The notes beneath the pieces were generated by a model. It was not told the DNA's origin and did not search any database. It saw nothing but the letters and a program-made list of their open reading frames with translations. This document shows positions 1 to 8,082 of a DNA stretch of 64,000 nucleotides, piece after piece. Source of the DNA: Ethanoligenens harbinense YUAN-3 (GTDB lineage Bacteria > Bacillota > Clostridia > Oscillospirales > Ethanoligenentaceae); contig NC_014828.1 in assembly GCF_000178115.2 (NCBI RefSeq), positions 891,501-955,500 on the forward strand, given 5' to 3'. Position 1 is the first letter of the stretch, and every line of letters begins with the position of its first letter. Both the position numbers and the translations under genes were made by a program.

Positions 1-719
1 AGACCGGGGTAGATATTGTTGAGCGTTTTTTGCAGGTCGAGGATGGTCACTTTGCCGTTCATAATCGTCAGCGCGGTGGTGACATGGATCCAGGAGGCCG
101 ACACGCCGCCGATAACGATGGTGCCGATCATGGTGATGGCTTCGCGCATGGCGTTGGCTTTTTCACCGACGAGGATCTCCACGGCGCGGCCGCCGAGACG
201 GTAGCCGAGGTTGAACAGGAAGCGCATGCCGAAGATGGCGATGAGGTTCCAGACCACCATGTAGAAGATCGGACCGAGCGGGGAACCGCCGCCGGACATA
301 CCCAGCGAAACGCCCAACAGGATCGGGATGAGTGTGCCGACTACCAGCGAGTCGCCGATGCCGGCGAGCGGGCCCATGAGACCGGCGCGGATGGCGTTGA
401 TCGCTTCGCTGTCGATCGGCTCACCGTTTGCTTTGGCTTCTTCCATGCCGACCGTCATGCCTACCACCACGGAACCGACCTGCGGCTCGGTGTTGAAGAA
501 TACACGGTAGGTCTCCATAGCCTCGATCTGCTCTTCCTTGGTGTCATAGAGCTCTTCGATGACCGGCAACATGGCGCACATATAGCCGAAGGTCTGCATA
601 TGCTCCTGGGAGAAACAGGTGAGGTTGCCGTAAAACCATTCGCGGAAGGATTTTTTCAAGGTCTTTTGCGATACCTTTTTTACAGGCGTTTGGATCGTCT
701 TTTCAGCAGTAGCAGCCAT
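1..719 (-). CDS. PTS mannose/fructose/sorbose-family EIID component (C-terminus beyond window)
   Basis: This is the membrane subunit EIID, which works with EIIC to move a hexose across the membrane during phosphorylation. The reading frame starts at ATG 719 and stays open to base 1, so the 3' end lies outside the window. The visible part has about 239 residues, with the family's cytoplasmic N-terminus (FREWFYGNLTCFSQEHMQ), the GPLAGIGDSL motif and following hydrophobic segments. The start is one base beyond the EIIC stop, so the genes are translationally coupled as the last visible member of an EIIA-B-C-D operon. The family is certain; whether the sugar is mannose, fructose or another is not shown, but a mannose-6-phosphate-isomerase-like gene sits next door. 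Confidence 0.93.
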   Translation of the reverse strand, partial: MAATAEKTIQTPVKKVSQKTLKKSFREWFYGNLTCFSQEHMQTFGYMCAMLPVIEELYDTKEEQIEAMETYRVFFNTEPQVGSVVVGMTVGMEEAKANGEPIDSEAINAIRAGLMGPLAGIGDSLVVGTLIPILLGVSLGMSGGGSPLGPIFYMVVWNLIAIFGMRFLFNLGYRLGGRAVEILVGEKANAMREAITMIGTIVIGGVSASWIHVTTALTIMNGKVTILDLQKTLNNIYPG

Positions 720-720
720 T

Positions 721-1587
721 TCAGATATCCTCCTCATCATCGTCAGTTGTGGACAATTCGCCCGACGAGGTAGCAATCGCCGCCTTTTTGCTTGCTTTCA
801 AGGCGACCATCTGGATGTTGTAGGTGATGACGGCGAAGAACCCGGCGACCAGCGCGGCCGAAACAAGGTTCAGGCCCATGATGGCGCAGAGGGTGAAGCC
901 GAAGAAGAAACTGAGAAAATGAACTGGTTTGGTGATGACCTGTTTGAGCAGGATCGCAATACCGACGGCAGGAAGCAGGCTGCCCAGAGTGAACAGTGTC
1001 TTCATGGCGATGCCGTCCATCGGCAGGTAGGTTTTGATGGCGCTGACCATGGAGGAACCGACCAGGTTGATGGCAAACGCGGGGATAAAGCTGCAGATGA
1101 TGTGCGAGATCCACGGCAGGCCTTTATTGACCAGGTAGACCCTGTGCAGATTGCCCTCCTCGATGGCTTTCCAACCGATGTGCTGCCACACCAGGTTGAT
1201 GGTGGCGGTCAAGTAGAAGAGCACGGTGCCCACGGTGCCCACGGCGGCGCCCAAGCTGGTGGCCAGCTGCTGTGCCTGCGTGGTGGCTGGGGAGATGCCC
1301 AGGCCTTTGATGGCCATGATGGCGAGCGGGATGCCGATGTAGCTGACGGCACGCACGTCGGCCGAAACGGTGCCGCCCGGCGTGACCAGTGCGATGTACA
1401 CGATCTGGATCGCCGCGCCGACGATGACGCCGGTGGTCACATCCCCCATGATGAGACCGACGATCAGGCCCGCAACCAGCGGACGGCCGAGCGTGTAGTT
1501 GCCGATGGTGGTACCGCCCATACCGGGGAGACTGGCCAAGCATGCAAACAGGCCCAGCAGGGCTGCCTGCAGAATGTTGATTGACAT
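721..1587 (-). CDS. PTS mannose/fructose/sorbose-family EIIC component
   Basis: This integral membrane channel subunit has 288 residues and many hydrophobic helices. It contains the family-typical GxGGTTIGNY and IMGDVTTGVIVGAAIQ segments near the N-terminus. I chose the ATG at 1587 (MSINILQAALLG), because family members begin here. Upstream in-frame TTG 1608 and ATG 1599 are possible, but they lie too close to the GGAAAGG ribosome binding site or need a rare start codon. The C-terminus ends in an acidic tail (TTDDDEEDI). The gene lies between EIIB and EIID in the same operon. Confidence 0.93.
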   Translation of the reverse strand: MSINILQAALLGLFACLASLPGMGGTTIGNYTLGRPLVAGLIVGLIMGDVTTGVIVGAAIQIVYIALVTPGGTVSADVRAVSYIGIPLAIMAIKGLGISPATTQAQQLATSLGAAVGTVGTVLFYLTATINLVWQHIGWKAIEEGNLHRVYLVNKGLPWISHIICSFIPAFAINLVGSSMVSAIKTYLPMDGIAMKTLFTLGSLLPAVGIAILLKQVITKPVHFLSFFFGFTLCAIMGLNLVSAALVAGFFAVITYNIQMVALKASKKAAIATSSGELSTTDDDEEDI

Positions 1588-1623
1588 GGGATCACCCATC
1601 CTTTCCAATTACCCTCAGGTTTG

Positions 1624-2124
1624 TTAATCTTTATATCCAAACTGGCCGCGGAATTTTTCCCATGGCCCGATGGCGGCTTCTTTGATCAGGGCGAAATTGA
1701 TTTTATACCCGGCTTTGTAGATACGTTCCAGCGCCTCCGCTTCTTCTTTCGTGATGGACTGGTTGTTGCCGAGTTTGACGGTGCCGGGGCGGTCGTTGCA
1801 CGGCCCGATGATGACTTCCTTGATGCCGGGCTGGAATTTGTCATCCGCCAGAATCTTGGCCATGGTGAGCGGCTCTTTGGTGATGAGGAAATACCGGCTG
1901 TCGGAATCCAGCACCTTCTGGCATTTTGTTTTCCATTCCTCATAGGTCCAGACGAAGGTTTTTTTGCCGGCTGCGGCGTTTTTGTATGCCGCCTTGAGCA
2001 CCGGCGTGCTCGCCGCCTTGTCGTTAACGGCCACGATGCCGTCACACGGATATTCCAGTGCCCAACGGGTGCAGGTCTGTCCGTGCACCATGCGGTCGTC
2101 TACGCGGATAAAAGAAATGGACAT
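1624..2124 (-). CDS. PTS mannose/fructose/sorbose-family EIIB component
   Basis: This 166-residue cytoplasmic phosphotransfer domain takes phosphate from EIIA and gives it to the incoming sugar. The N-terminal motif RVDDRMVHGQ places the phosphorylated histidine at residue 14. Length and motif match the separate EIIB proteins of the mannose-sorbose family. It follows EIIA after about 40 bases and precedes EIIC after 36 bases, so it is transcribed with them from the right. Confidence 0.94.
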   Translation of the reverse strand: MSISFIRVDDRMVHGQTCTRWALEYPCDGIVAVNDKAASTPVLKAAYKNAAAGKKTFVWTYEEWKTKCQKVLDSDSRYFLITKEPLTMAKILADDKFQPGIKEVIIGPCNDRPGTVKLGNNQSITKEEAEALERIYKAGYKINFALIKEAAIGPWEKFRGQFGYKD

Positions 2125-2164
2125 ATTCAGTTTCCTCCCTTATACAGATACATTACGGACTGGT

Positions 2165-2590
2165 TCAGATCTCGTCCTCTTCACCGATTTCCAACTGCAT
2201 GGCCCGAAGTTGGCTGTGTGCCTCCTCCAGAATGGCTTCACGGACCGCGTCTTTGTCACTCAGGGTTTCGTCCAGCATGGCGGCTGTGATCACCATCGGC
2301 AGGTTCATGCCGGCGAGCGCGACGGTGTTGCCCAACAGGCCCGCTTCGGAAAGGGTGTTCAGCGCGTTGGTCATGGGCGAACCCTCGGCCAGGTCGGCCA
2401 GCAGAATGACATGGTCTTCGGCTGTGATCCCTTTGATGCGTTCGCGGAAGTTTTCCACGTAGACATCCGCGCCCATGCCGTCGAGCATGCTGTTGACCAG
2501 CAGGTTGTTCTGCGGCCCGATGAGCATGGAGGTCGCGTTCGCCAGACCGGGAGCAAATTCCCCGTGGCTGACTAGTATAATATATCTCAA
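2165..2590 (-). CDS. PTS mannose/fructose/sorbose-family EIIA component
   Basis: This 141-residue soluble subunit accepts phosphate from HPr. The start is a TTG at 2590, chosen because AAAGGAG (2600-2606) lies nine bases upstream and the protein then begins RYIILVSHGEFAPG, putting the active histidine at residue 9 as in the family. The acidic C-terminus ends EIGEEDEI. It is the promoter-proximal gene of the operon. The 5' region (2591-2805) holds several TTGTCAT/ATGACAA half-sites, listed separately. Confidence 0.92.
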   Translation of the reverse strand: MRYIILVSHGEFAPGLANATSMLIGPQNNLLVNSMLDGMGADVYVENFRERIKGITAEDHVILLADLAEGSPMTNALNTLSEAGLLGNTVALAGMNLPMVITAAMLDETLSDKDAVREAILEEAHSQLRAMQLEIGEEDEI

Positions 2591-2685
2591 AACCGTCAAC
2601 TCCTTTAAATAATTTTGTTTGTTTTGACAATACACAGTTTAACAAAAAGTTCACACAGTTTCATCTGTATTTTGTCATTAGTTTT

Positions 2686-2703
2686 ACATGACAATTGTCA
2701 TGT
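2686..2703. promoter_or_regulatory. 18-bp perfect palindrome, candidate operator
   Basis: ACATGACAATTGTCATGT is a perfect inverted repeat in the divergent region between the PTS operon and the isomerase gene. A further TTGTCAT half-site lies at 2672-2678. It sits just upstream of the rightward -35 box at 2718. The spacing and symmetry suggest a dimeric repressor or activator controlling both directions. No regulator gene for it is in the window. Confidence 0.55.
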
Positions 2704-2717
2704 TTCGGTTTCTGTAC

Positions 2718-2746
2718 TTGATTTATAAAAAAATGCGACATATTAT
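2718..2746 (+). promoter_or_regulatory. Sigma-A promoter for the mannose-6-phosphate-isomerase-like gene
   Basis: TTGATT (2718-2723), a 17-bp spacer and TATTAT (2741-2746) precede the rightward gene by about 60 bases. The palindrome at 2686-2703 ends 14 bp upstream of the -35 box. Confidence 0.65.
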
Positions 2747-2805
2747 ATGATTGTTGGACAATGTGCATAACCGAAAATAAGACAGCTTTTTGAGGAAGTG
2801 TAGCG

Positions 2806-4560
2806 ATGCAGAAGACCAGTTTGTATGACAAAACGCCCCGCCTGTGCATAGAAGGTGTGCAACACGTTGCGTGGAGGGGATATGAGGACATTGCGGTGGA
2901 GCTGACGGCGGCTGTGCGACGGCACGGCCGGCAAAAGACGATTCTTGCCGTTGACTGTTATGAGGGCGTGCGGGAACGGGAAGTGCTGCCCGCCCTTATC
3001 AACGGGCTTGCTCCGGCGGCGGTGGTGCGGACGGACGACGCCCTGCCCGATGCCGAGACGATTGAGAGGATGCTCCGCCTGCATCTCACCGACGACAGGG
3101 TGTTTGGCATCCTGTGCCATTATCCCATCGAATCGTTTTTCGACCCGCACAAATGGCGGCGGTTGCAGGAGGAGGTACGGGAATGTCCGGAAGGGCTCGT
3201 GCTGGTGTACGGCCCGGGGGCGGCCCTGTTGACACATCCGGATATTCTGGTCTATGCCGATATGGCGCGCTGGGAGATCCAGCAGCGCTTCCGTGGCGGT
3301 GAACTGGCCAACTGGTGCGCCGACAACCGTGGGCAGGACCCGCAGTTACAATATAAGCGGTCCTTTTTTGTCAACTGGCGGGTGCTGGACCGTTATAAGA
3401 AGACCCTGCTGCCCGGCCTGGATTATCTGCTGGATACCAACGCCAGAGACGATCCCAGGCTGCTGACCGGCGCCGCCCTGCGCGAGGGCTGGCGACAGGC
3501 GGTGCGCCGCCCATTCCGGTTGGTGCCGTATTTTGACCCTGGCGTGTGGGGCGGGCAATGGATGAAGCGGGTCTGCGGCCTCGACCCGGATAAGCCCAAT
3601 TATGCCTGGTGCTTTGACTGCGTGCCGGAGGAAAATAGTTTGCTGTTTGAGGTGGATGGCGTCACGGTGGAAACGCCCGCCATCGATCTGGTGTTTGCGC
3701 AACCCAAAGCACTGTTGGGCGAGCGGGTGCACGCGCGCTTCGGCGCGGAATTTCCCATCCGTTTCGATTTGCTGGACACGATGGGCGGCGGCAATCTGAG
3801 CCTGCAGGTACATCCGCTCACCGAATACATCCAGGATGCGTTCGGCATGCATTACACGCAGGACGAGAGTTATTACATCTTGGATGCAGAGAAAAATGCC
3901 TCGGTTTACCTCGGCGTGAAAGAGAAAACCCGGCCGGCACAACTGATCTCGGCGCTAAAGCAGGCACAGAAAACCGGGCGGTTCGACGCGGAGCGGTTCG
4001 TCAACCGGCTGCCTGCCAAAAAGCATGACCACTTTCTTATACCCGGCGGCACCATTCATTGTTCCGGTGCGGGCACCGTGGTGCTGGAGATCAGCGCCAC
4101 GCCGTATATTTTCACATTTAAGCTATGGGACTGGGGACGTCTGGGCATGGACGGCCGCCCGCGTCCGGTGCACCTCGGGCACGGTGCGAAAAACATCCAG
4201 TTTGACCGGGACACCGCATTTGTCCGCTCACAGCTGGCCGGGCAGGCCGGACAGGTTGCCTCCGGAGATGGCTGGACAGAGGAAGCCACCGGTCTGCACG
4301 AGCGGGAGTTCATCGAAACGCGCCGCCACCGGTTTTGCAGGACGGTTGCACACGACACGGGCGGCGGTGTCAATGTACTCAACTTGGTCGAGGGAGAGGA
4401 AGCGGTGGTGGAAAGCCCGGAGAGCGCGTTTGCGCCGTTCACGGTGCATTTTGCCGAGACGTTCATTGTGCCGGCGCAGGTCGGCGCGTACACTGTCACG
4501 CCCGTGGGGCGCAGTGCGGGACGGGAAATCGTTACCATCAAAGCTTATGTACGCACATAA
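2806..4560 (+). CDS. Class I mannose-6-phosphate-isomerase-like protein with a long N-terminal extension
   Basis: The C-terminal part, from about residue 215, is a cupin-type phosphomannose isomerase. It shows LVPYFDPGVWGGQWM, the zinc-ligand segment LSLQVHPLTEY, and IPGGTIHCSGAGTVVLEISA. It should interconvert mannose 6-phosphate and fructose 6-phosphate, matching the divergent mannose-family PTS. At 584 residues it is far longer than a usual short-form ManA (about 310). The first roughly 210 residues have no motif I can name, apart from a uridine-kinase-like or regulatory appearance that I cannot prove. ATG 2806 follows GAGGAAG at a good distance. A hairpin terminator follows at 4720. Confidence 0.78.
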   Translation: MQKTSLYDKTPRLCIEGVQHVAWRGYEDIAVELTAAVRRHGRQKTILAVDCYEGVREREVLPALINGLAPAAVVRTDDALPDAETIERMLRLHLTDDRVFGILCHYPIESFFDPHKWRRLQEEVRECPEGLVLVYGPGAALLTHPDILVYADMARWEIQQRFRGGELANWCADNRGQDPQLQYKRSFFVNWRVLDRYKKTLLPGLDYLLDTNARDDPRLLTGAALREGWRQAVRRPFRLVPYFDPGVWGGQWMKRVCGLDPDKPNYAWCFDCVPEENSLLFEVDGVTVETPAIDLVFAQPKALLGERVHARFGAEFPIRFDLLDTMGGGNLSLQVHPLTEYIQDAFGMHYTQDESYYILDAEKNASVYLGVKEKTRPAQLISALKQAQKTGRFDAERFVNRLPAKKHDHFLIPGGTIHCSGAGTVVLEISATPYIFTFKLWDWGRLGMDGRPRPVHLGHGAKNIQFDRDTAFVRSQLAGQAGQVASGDGWTEEATGLHEREFIETRRHRFCRTVAHDTGGGVNVLNLVEGEEAVVESPESAFAPFTVHFAETFIVPAQVGAYTVTPVGRSAGREIVTIKAYVRT

Positions 4561-4719
4561 TGTGCCATAGCCATAAAGGAAGGGCGACATGTTTGCCCGG
4601 ACATTGCCGGAATTCCCACCGCGGAGCCAATGGGTTTCGCAAACTGGGGTTTCGGCCCTGTGCCGGAGATGCGCAGGCTGAAGGCGTAAAAATTGGTTGC
4701 TCCCTGCGTGAAAACGAAC

Positions 4720-4755
4720 AAAAAGCGGGCGGATGCATTGCATCCGCCCGCTTTT
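4720..4755. terminator. Bidirectional intrinsic terminator between convergent genes
   Basis: A perfect 13-bp stem (arms 4725-4737 and 4739-4751) is flanked by A-runs on the left and T-runs on the right, so it can end transcription from both sides. The stretch 4561-4719 between the isomerase gene and this hairpin shows no gene. Confidence 0.88.
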
Positions 4756-4775
4756 CCGTGTGGCGTGGTCAGCCG

Positions 4776-6083
4776 TTATTGCTCCATATAATTCAGGATA
4801 TCCAGCCGCAGGGTGGCAAGTGCCGGTTCGATATCCCCGCCGTTGGAGATCAGAGTGTCGATGCGGCTGTCCGCCATCTGGATAACGCTGCTGTATTTGC
4901 GGAATTTGGGCGCGGTCACGGCGCTTTTCATGATTTCATCCAGTGTGGTGGTATCAATGGCCTGCCCGTCCAGATCGCTTTGCGAGAGCAGCGCCTGCGT
5001 CTGTGCCGACTCCGTGACTTGTTTCAAGACGGAAACGCCAGGCGAATACTGGAAAATCTGTTGTTGGGTCACAGGGTCCGCGGTGAGCATTTTCAAAAAT
5101 TCCCACGCCAGCCGGCTGTGCTGCGTTTTGGAGCTGATGCCCATCAGCAGGGTGTTCAGCTCCGAGACATTGCCGCCGCTTGGCCCGGCAGGCATCTTGA
5201 TGCAGTTCCAGTCGAACCCGGTGTATTTTTTGATACTCCATGGATAAGGCTTGTAGGTGCGGTAATCGGAAAACAAAAACGGGCGGAACGCGACCTGTCC
5301 CAGATCGAATTCACGCGACGTGGGTTCCGTGTTGCCTGAAAGCGCCGCGAGGTTTTTGACAAACTGTACCGCGCTCACCACCTTGGCGTTGTTGATATAA
5401 CAGGCGGTGCCGTTTGCATTGAACAGCGAAGCCCCGTTGGAATAGGCCGCTTCTTGCCAGGTGTAGTCGTAATAGCCAAAGAGGTCCGGGCGGCCGTCGC
5501 CGTTGGTGTCGCACGTCACCTGTTTGCAGATGCTGTAGAAATCGTCCCATGTCCAGTTGTTGGAGGGCATGGAGATGCCCGCCTGCTGCAGCAGTGTTTT
5601 ATTGACGAACATCATCACCGGCACGCTCTCATAGGGCAGGGCGTATTGGCTGCCCTGATACTGCCCGGCGTCGTAGGACGCCTTATAAAAGCTGCCGGGC
5701 TTGAAGGAAGAGTCCCCCGCGATGAGGTCGTTGAGAGATTTGAGCGCGCCGATGGAGGAAAAGGTGTTGAAATCGTCCGGTTGCACCATGAACACGTCGG
5801 GTGCCTGCCCGAGCAGCATCTGTTCCGACAGCCACTCCGAATAATCGCGTTTCAGGATGCCGCTGGTGTATTTCACCACCACACCCGGGTGGCTTTTTTC
5901 AAACCGCTGGATGGTCTGGTCGATGATGCGGTAGCAGTTGCCGTTGGGCACGTCCCAATAGCTGCCGGCCATCATGCCGAACGTGAGCACGGTCTGCTTG
6001 GGCCAGAATGTCCAGATGAAAAAGCCCCCCACGGCAAGAGCCGCCGCAATGACCGCCGCAATCAGCCGCCTTTTGTGCTTCAT
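4776..6083 (-). CDS. Extracellular sugar-type solute-binding protein, membrane-anchored (SBP_bac_1 family)
   Basis: This 435-residue protein resembles carbohydrate ABC-importer binding proteins, with regions such as GQAPDVFMVQPDDF, YALPYESVPVMMFVNKTLL and NNWTWDDFYSICKQV. The N-terminus is a basic stretch followed by one hydrophobic helix (about residues 7-28) with no lipobox cysteine, so it is probably tethered by an uncleaved anchor. The start overlaps the regulator's stop as ATGA. No permease or ATPase gene is nearby. As the last gene of a kinase/regulator operon, it may be an extracellular sensor rather than a transport component. That role is inferred from context. Confidence 0.85.
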   Translation of the reverse strand: MKHKRRLIAAVIAAALAVGGFFIWTFWPKQTVLTFGMMAGSYWDVPNGNCYRIIDQTIQRFEKSHPGVVVKYTSGILKRDYSEWLSEQMLLGQAPDVFMVQPDDFNTFSSIGALKSLNDLIAGDSSFKPGSFYKASYDAGQYQGSQYALPYESVPVMMFVNKTLLQQAGISMPSNNWTWDDFYSICKQVTCDTNGDGRPDLFGYYDYTWQEAAYSNGASLFNANGTACYINNAKVVSAVQFVKNLAALSGNTEPTSREFDLGQVAFRPFLFSDYRTYKPYPWSIKKYTGFDWNCIKMPAGPSGGNVSELNTLLMGISSKTQHSRLAWEFLKMLTADPVTQQQIFQYSPGVSVLKQVTESAQTQALLSQSDLDGQAIDTTTLDEIMKSAVTAPKFRKYSSVIQMADSRIDTLISNGGDIEPALATLRLDILNYMEQ

Positions 6084-6757
6084 GGCGTTTCTCCTGTTTC
6101 CTGGACCAAAATGCCGCTCTGCGTGGCCCAGATGGCCAACTGGGTGCGGTCACGCAGTTCCAGTTTGCTCAGAATGGTGCTGAGATAGTTGCGTACCGTG
6201 CCCTCGGACAGATTCAGCTTCCGGGCAATCTCTTTGTTGGAAAGGCCGCGGCCGACTTCCCGCACCACTTGTTTTTCTGTGCGGCTGAGCAGCTCCAGCG
6301 TTTTGCCGGCCGTCGGGGAAGTCAGGCTGCTCTGCGCCATTTTGGAAAACATGTGGACGACCTTGGTGGCGACCTCCGCGTTGATGATGGCCTGCCCGGC
6401 CGACACTTTGCGGATGGCGCCGGACAGTTCCTCCATCGACACGCCCTTGAGCAGATAACCGCTCGCGCCGTATTTGAGTGCGCTGAAGATATAATCGTCC
6501 TCATCGAAAGTTGTCAGGACGATGATCTTGATCTGCGGATACTGCTCCTTGATGATCTTGGTGCACTGCACGCCGTCCACTTCCGGCATGCGGATGTCCA
6601 TCAGGATCACATCCGGTTGGTCTTTCCGCACGCTGCGCAGCACGTCGCGGCCATCTGCGGCCGTGCCGGTCACCTCCATGTCCGCGTTGGCTCCCAGCAC
6701 GATCTGCAGGCTTTGCCGGATCAGTTCCTGGTCATCGGCAATGAAAACTCGGATCAT
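6080..6757 (-). CDS. NarL/LuxR-family response regulator
   Basis: The 225-residue protein has a receiver domain with acidic residues D8/D9, the phosphoacceptor D54 (VILMDIRMP) and K104 (YLLKG). A C-terminal LuxR-type helix-turn-helix follows (LSRTEKQVVREVGRGLSNKE, then IARKLNLSEGTVRNYL). The start ATG 6757 lies five bases after the kinase stop. It should be phosphorylated by the upstream HisKA_3 kinase and bind DNA as a dimer. Targets are unknown; the operon's own promoter at 9153-9181 is one candidate. Confidence 0.95.
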   Translation of the reverse strand: MIRVFIADDQELIRQSLQIVLGANADMEVTGTAADGRDVLRSVRKDQPDVILMDIRMPEVDGVQCTKIIKEQYPQIKIIVLTTFDEDDYIFSALKYGASGYLLKGVSMEELSGAIRKVSAGQAIINAEVATKVVHMFSKMAQSSLTSPTAGKTLELLSRTEKQVVREVGRGLSNKEIARKLNLSEGTVRNYLSTILSKLELRDRTQLAIWATQSGILVQETGETP

Positions 6758-6762
6758 CCACT

Positions 6763-8070
6763 TTACCCCCAACGGATCGGAATTCTGGCAGAAACGGTAA
6801 ACCCGCTGCCGTTGTCGTAAGAGACGCTGCCGCCCAGCAGACCGACGCGTTCTTCCATATGCTGCAGCCCAAACCCTTTCTGGATGCCGGAGCAGCCGCG
6901 GCCCGTGTCGCGGATGGTGAGCAGCAGCCATTTCTCTTTGCGTCCCAGTGTGACGTAGATGCGCTTTGCCTTGCCGTGCCGGATGGCGTTGGTGATGCTT
7001 TCCTGCACCACACGGTAGACCGTGTCCTCCTCGTCGGGATCGAAATGCAGCGGCCCGGCCTGGTTGTCATAGGTGATCGCCGTCTGGGTGGCGGTGCCGG
7101 CCGCTTCGATCATCTGGCGAAGCGCATCATCCAGAGGCATGTTTTCCAGCATGTCCGGCCGGAGCTTGCTCACGGAACGGCGCACGTCCTTGATACCCTG
7201 CCGGGCTACGGTCGAGATGCGCGCCAACTGCTCTTTGGTGCTTTCGGGAGAAAGGTCGATCATGGTTATGCAGGCGTCGATACCGGCGGAAATGCCGGTG
7301 AGCGAATGGCCGATGGTGTCGTGTATTTCCCGGGCGAGGCGGTTGCGTTCACGCACCTCGGCAATCTTTTCGGTCTTCTGCGCGTAATCCACCAATTTGG
7401 TATTCATCTGCTTGAGCTTCTCATTTGCCCGGTTGACGCGCTCGTTGAGCTGGCGGATGCGCTGGGTCTCTTTCTGCTGTGTGCGCATGAGAATGAGCAC
7501 ATAGAGCAGGAACAGGATGATGTTGACGGAGGAGAAGACGCTGCGGATACCAAGCAGCAGGTTTTGCAGCGCGGTGGAGTAGCCGGTGAGGTATTGCTGG
7601 AACGATACCATGGGGATCTGGAGGGAAATAATGTTGTAATCCGCGAAGATGTAGAGGATCAGGGAAATGGCCAGCAGCGCCAGCCGCCGCTCATGCGCTT
7701 GGATTCCCGTCATCAGGTCGATGATGATCAGCAGCAGGATGCCGCTGTAGCTCAAATTCAGCGCCAGCGAGACAAGGACGGCCAGCAGTGCTTCAAAGGC
7801 AACGGCGATCCATTTGAGGTTGGCGTGCTGCGGCAGATGCGCGCGTTTGTAAAACAGCACGGCGATGAGCGCAAGATAACCGCCGAGCGCCAGCGCGGCC
7901 GACCACCAAGGCGAATTGGGCACCACGGAAACCTGATTGAGGAACGCGCGGGCGGTTCCGGTATCGCAGGTGAGATAAGACGCGTGGATGGTGACGATGC
8001 AGAGGAATACAATCGCCCCCAGGTTCCAGACGCACATGAGGACATATATCGAAAAAAGACGTTTATACAT
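6763..8070 (-). CDS. Membrane sensor histidine kinase, NarL-type (HisKA_3)
   Basis: This 435-residue kinase has about six hydrophobic segments in its first 200 residues, a coiled coil near 205-245, then the HisKA_3 phosphoacceptor motif LAREIHDTIGHSL. A HATPase_c domain follows, with the N box (VQESITNAIRHG) and G boxes (DTGRGC, GFGLQHMEERV). The extracellular loops are short, so the signal may come from the membrane or from the two anchored binding proteins encoded by the flanking genes. It pairs with the regulator immediately downstream. Confidence 0.94.
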   Translation of the reverse strand: MYKRLFSIYVLMCVWNLGAIVFLCIVTIHASYLTCDTGTARAFLNQVSVVPNSPWWSAALALGGYLALIAVLFYKRAHLPQHANLKWIAVAFEALLAVLVSLALNLSYSGILLLIIIDLMTGIQAHERRLALLAISLILYIFADYNIISLQIPMVSFQQYLTGYSTALQNLLLGIRSVFSSVNIILFLLYVLILMRTQQKETQRIRQLNERVNRANEKLKQMNTKLVDYAQKTEKIAEVRERNRLAREIHDTIGHSLTGISAGIDACITMIDLSPESTKEQLARISTVARQGIKDVRRSVSKLRPDMLENMPLDDALRQMIEAAGTATQTAITYDNQAGPLHFDPDEEDTVYRVVQESITNAIRHGKAKRIYVTLGRKEKWLLLTIRDTGRGCSGIQKGFGLQHMEERVGLLGGSVSYDNGSGFTVSARIPIRWG

Positions 8071-8082
8071 ACGGTTCTCGCC

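Noticed and set aside
2595-2640. Sigma-54 (-24/-12) promoter for the mannose PTS operon
   Set aside because: Such promoters drive some mannose-family PTS operons, but no GG-N10-GC element was found upstream of the EIIA gene.
4335-5339. 334-codon open frame spanning the terminator
   Set aside because: It crosses a strong bidirectional terminator and two convergent genes in the wrong frame.
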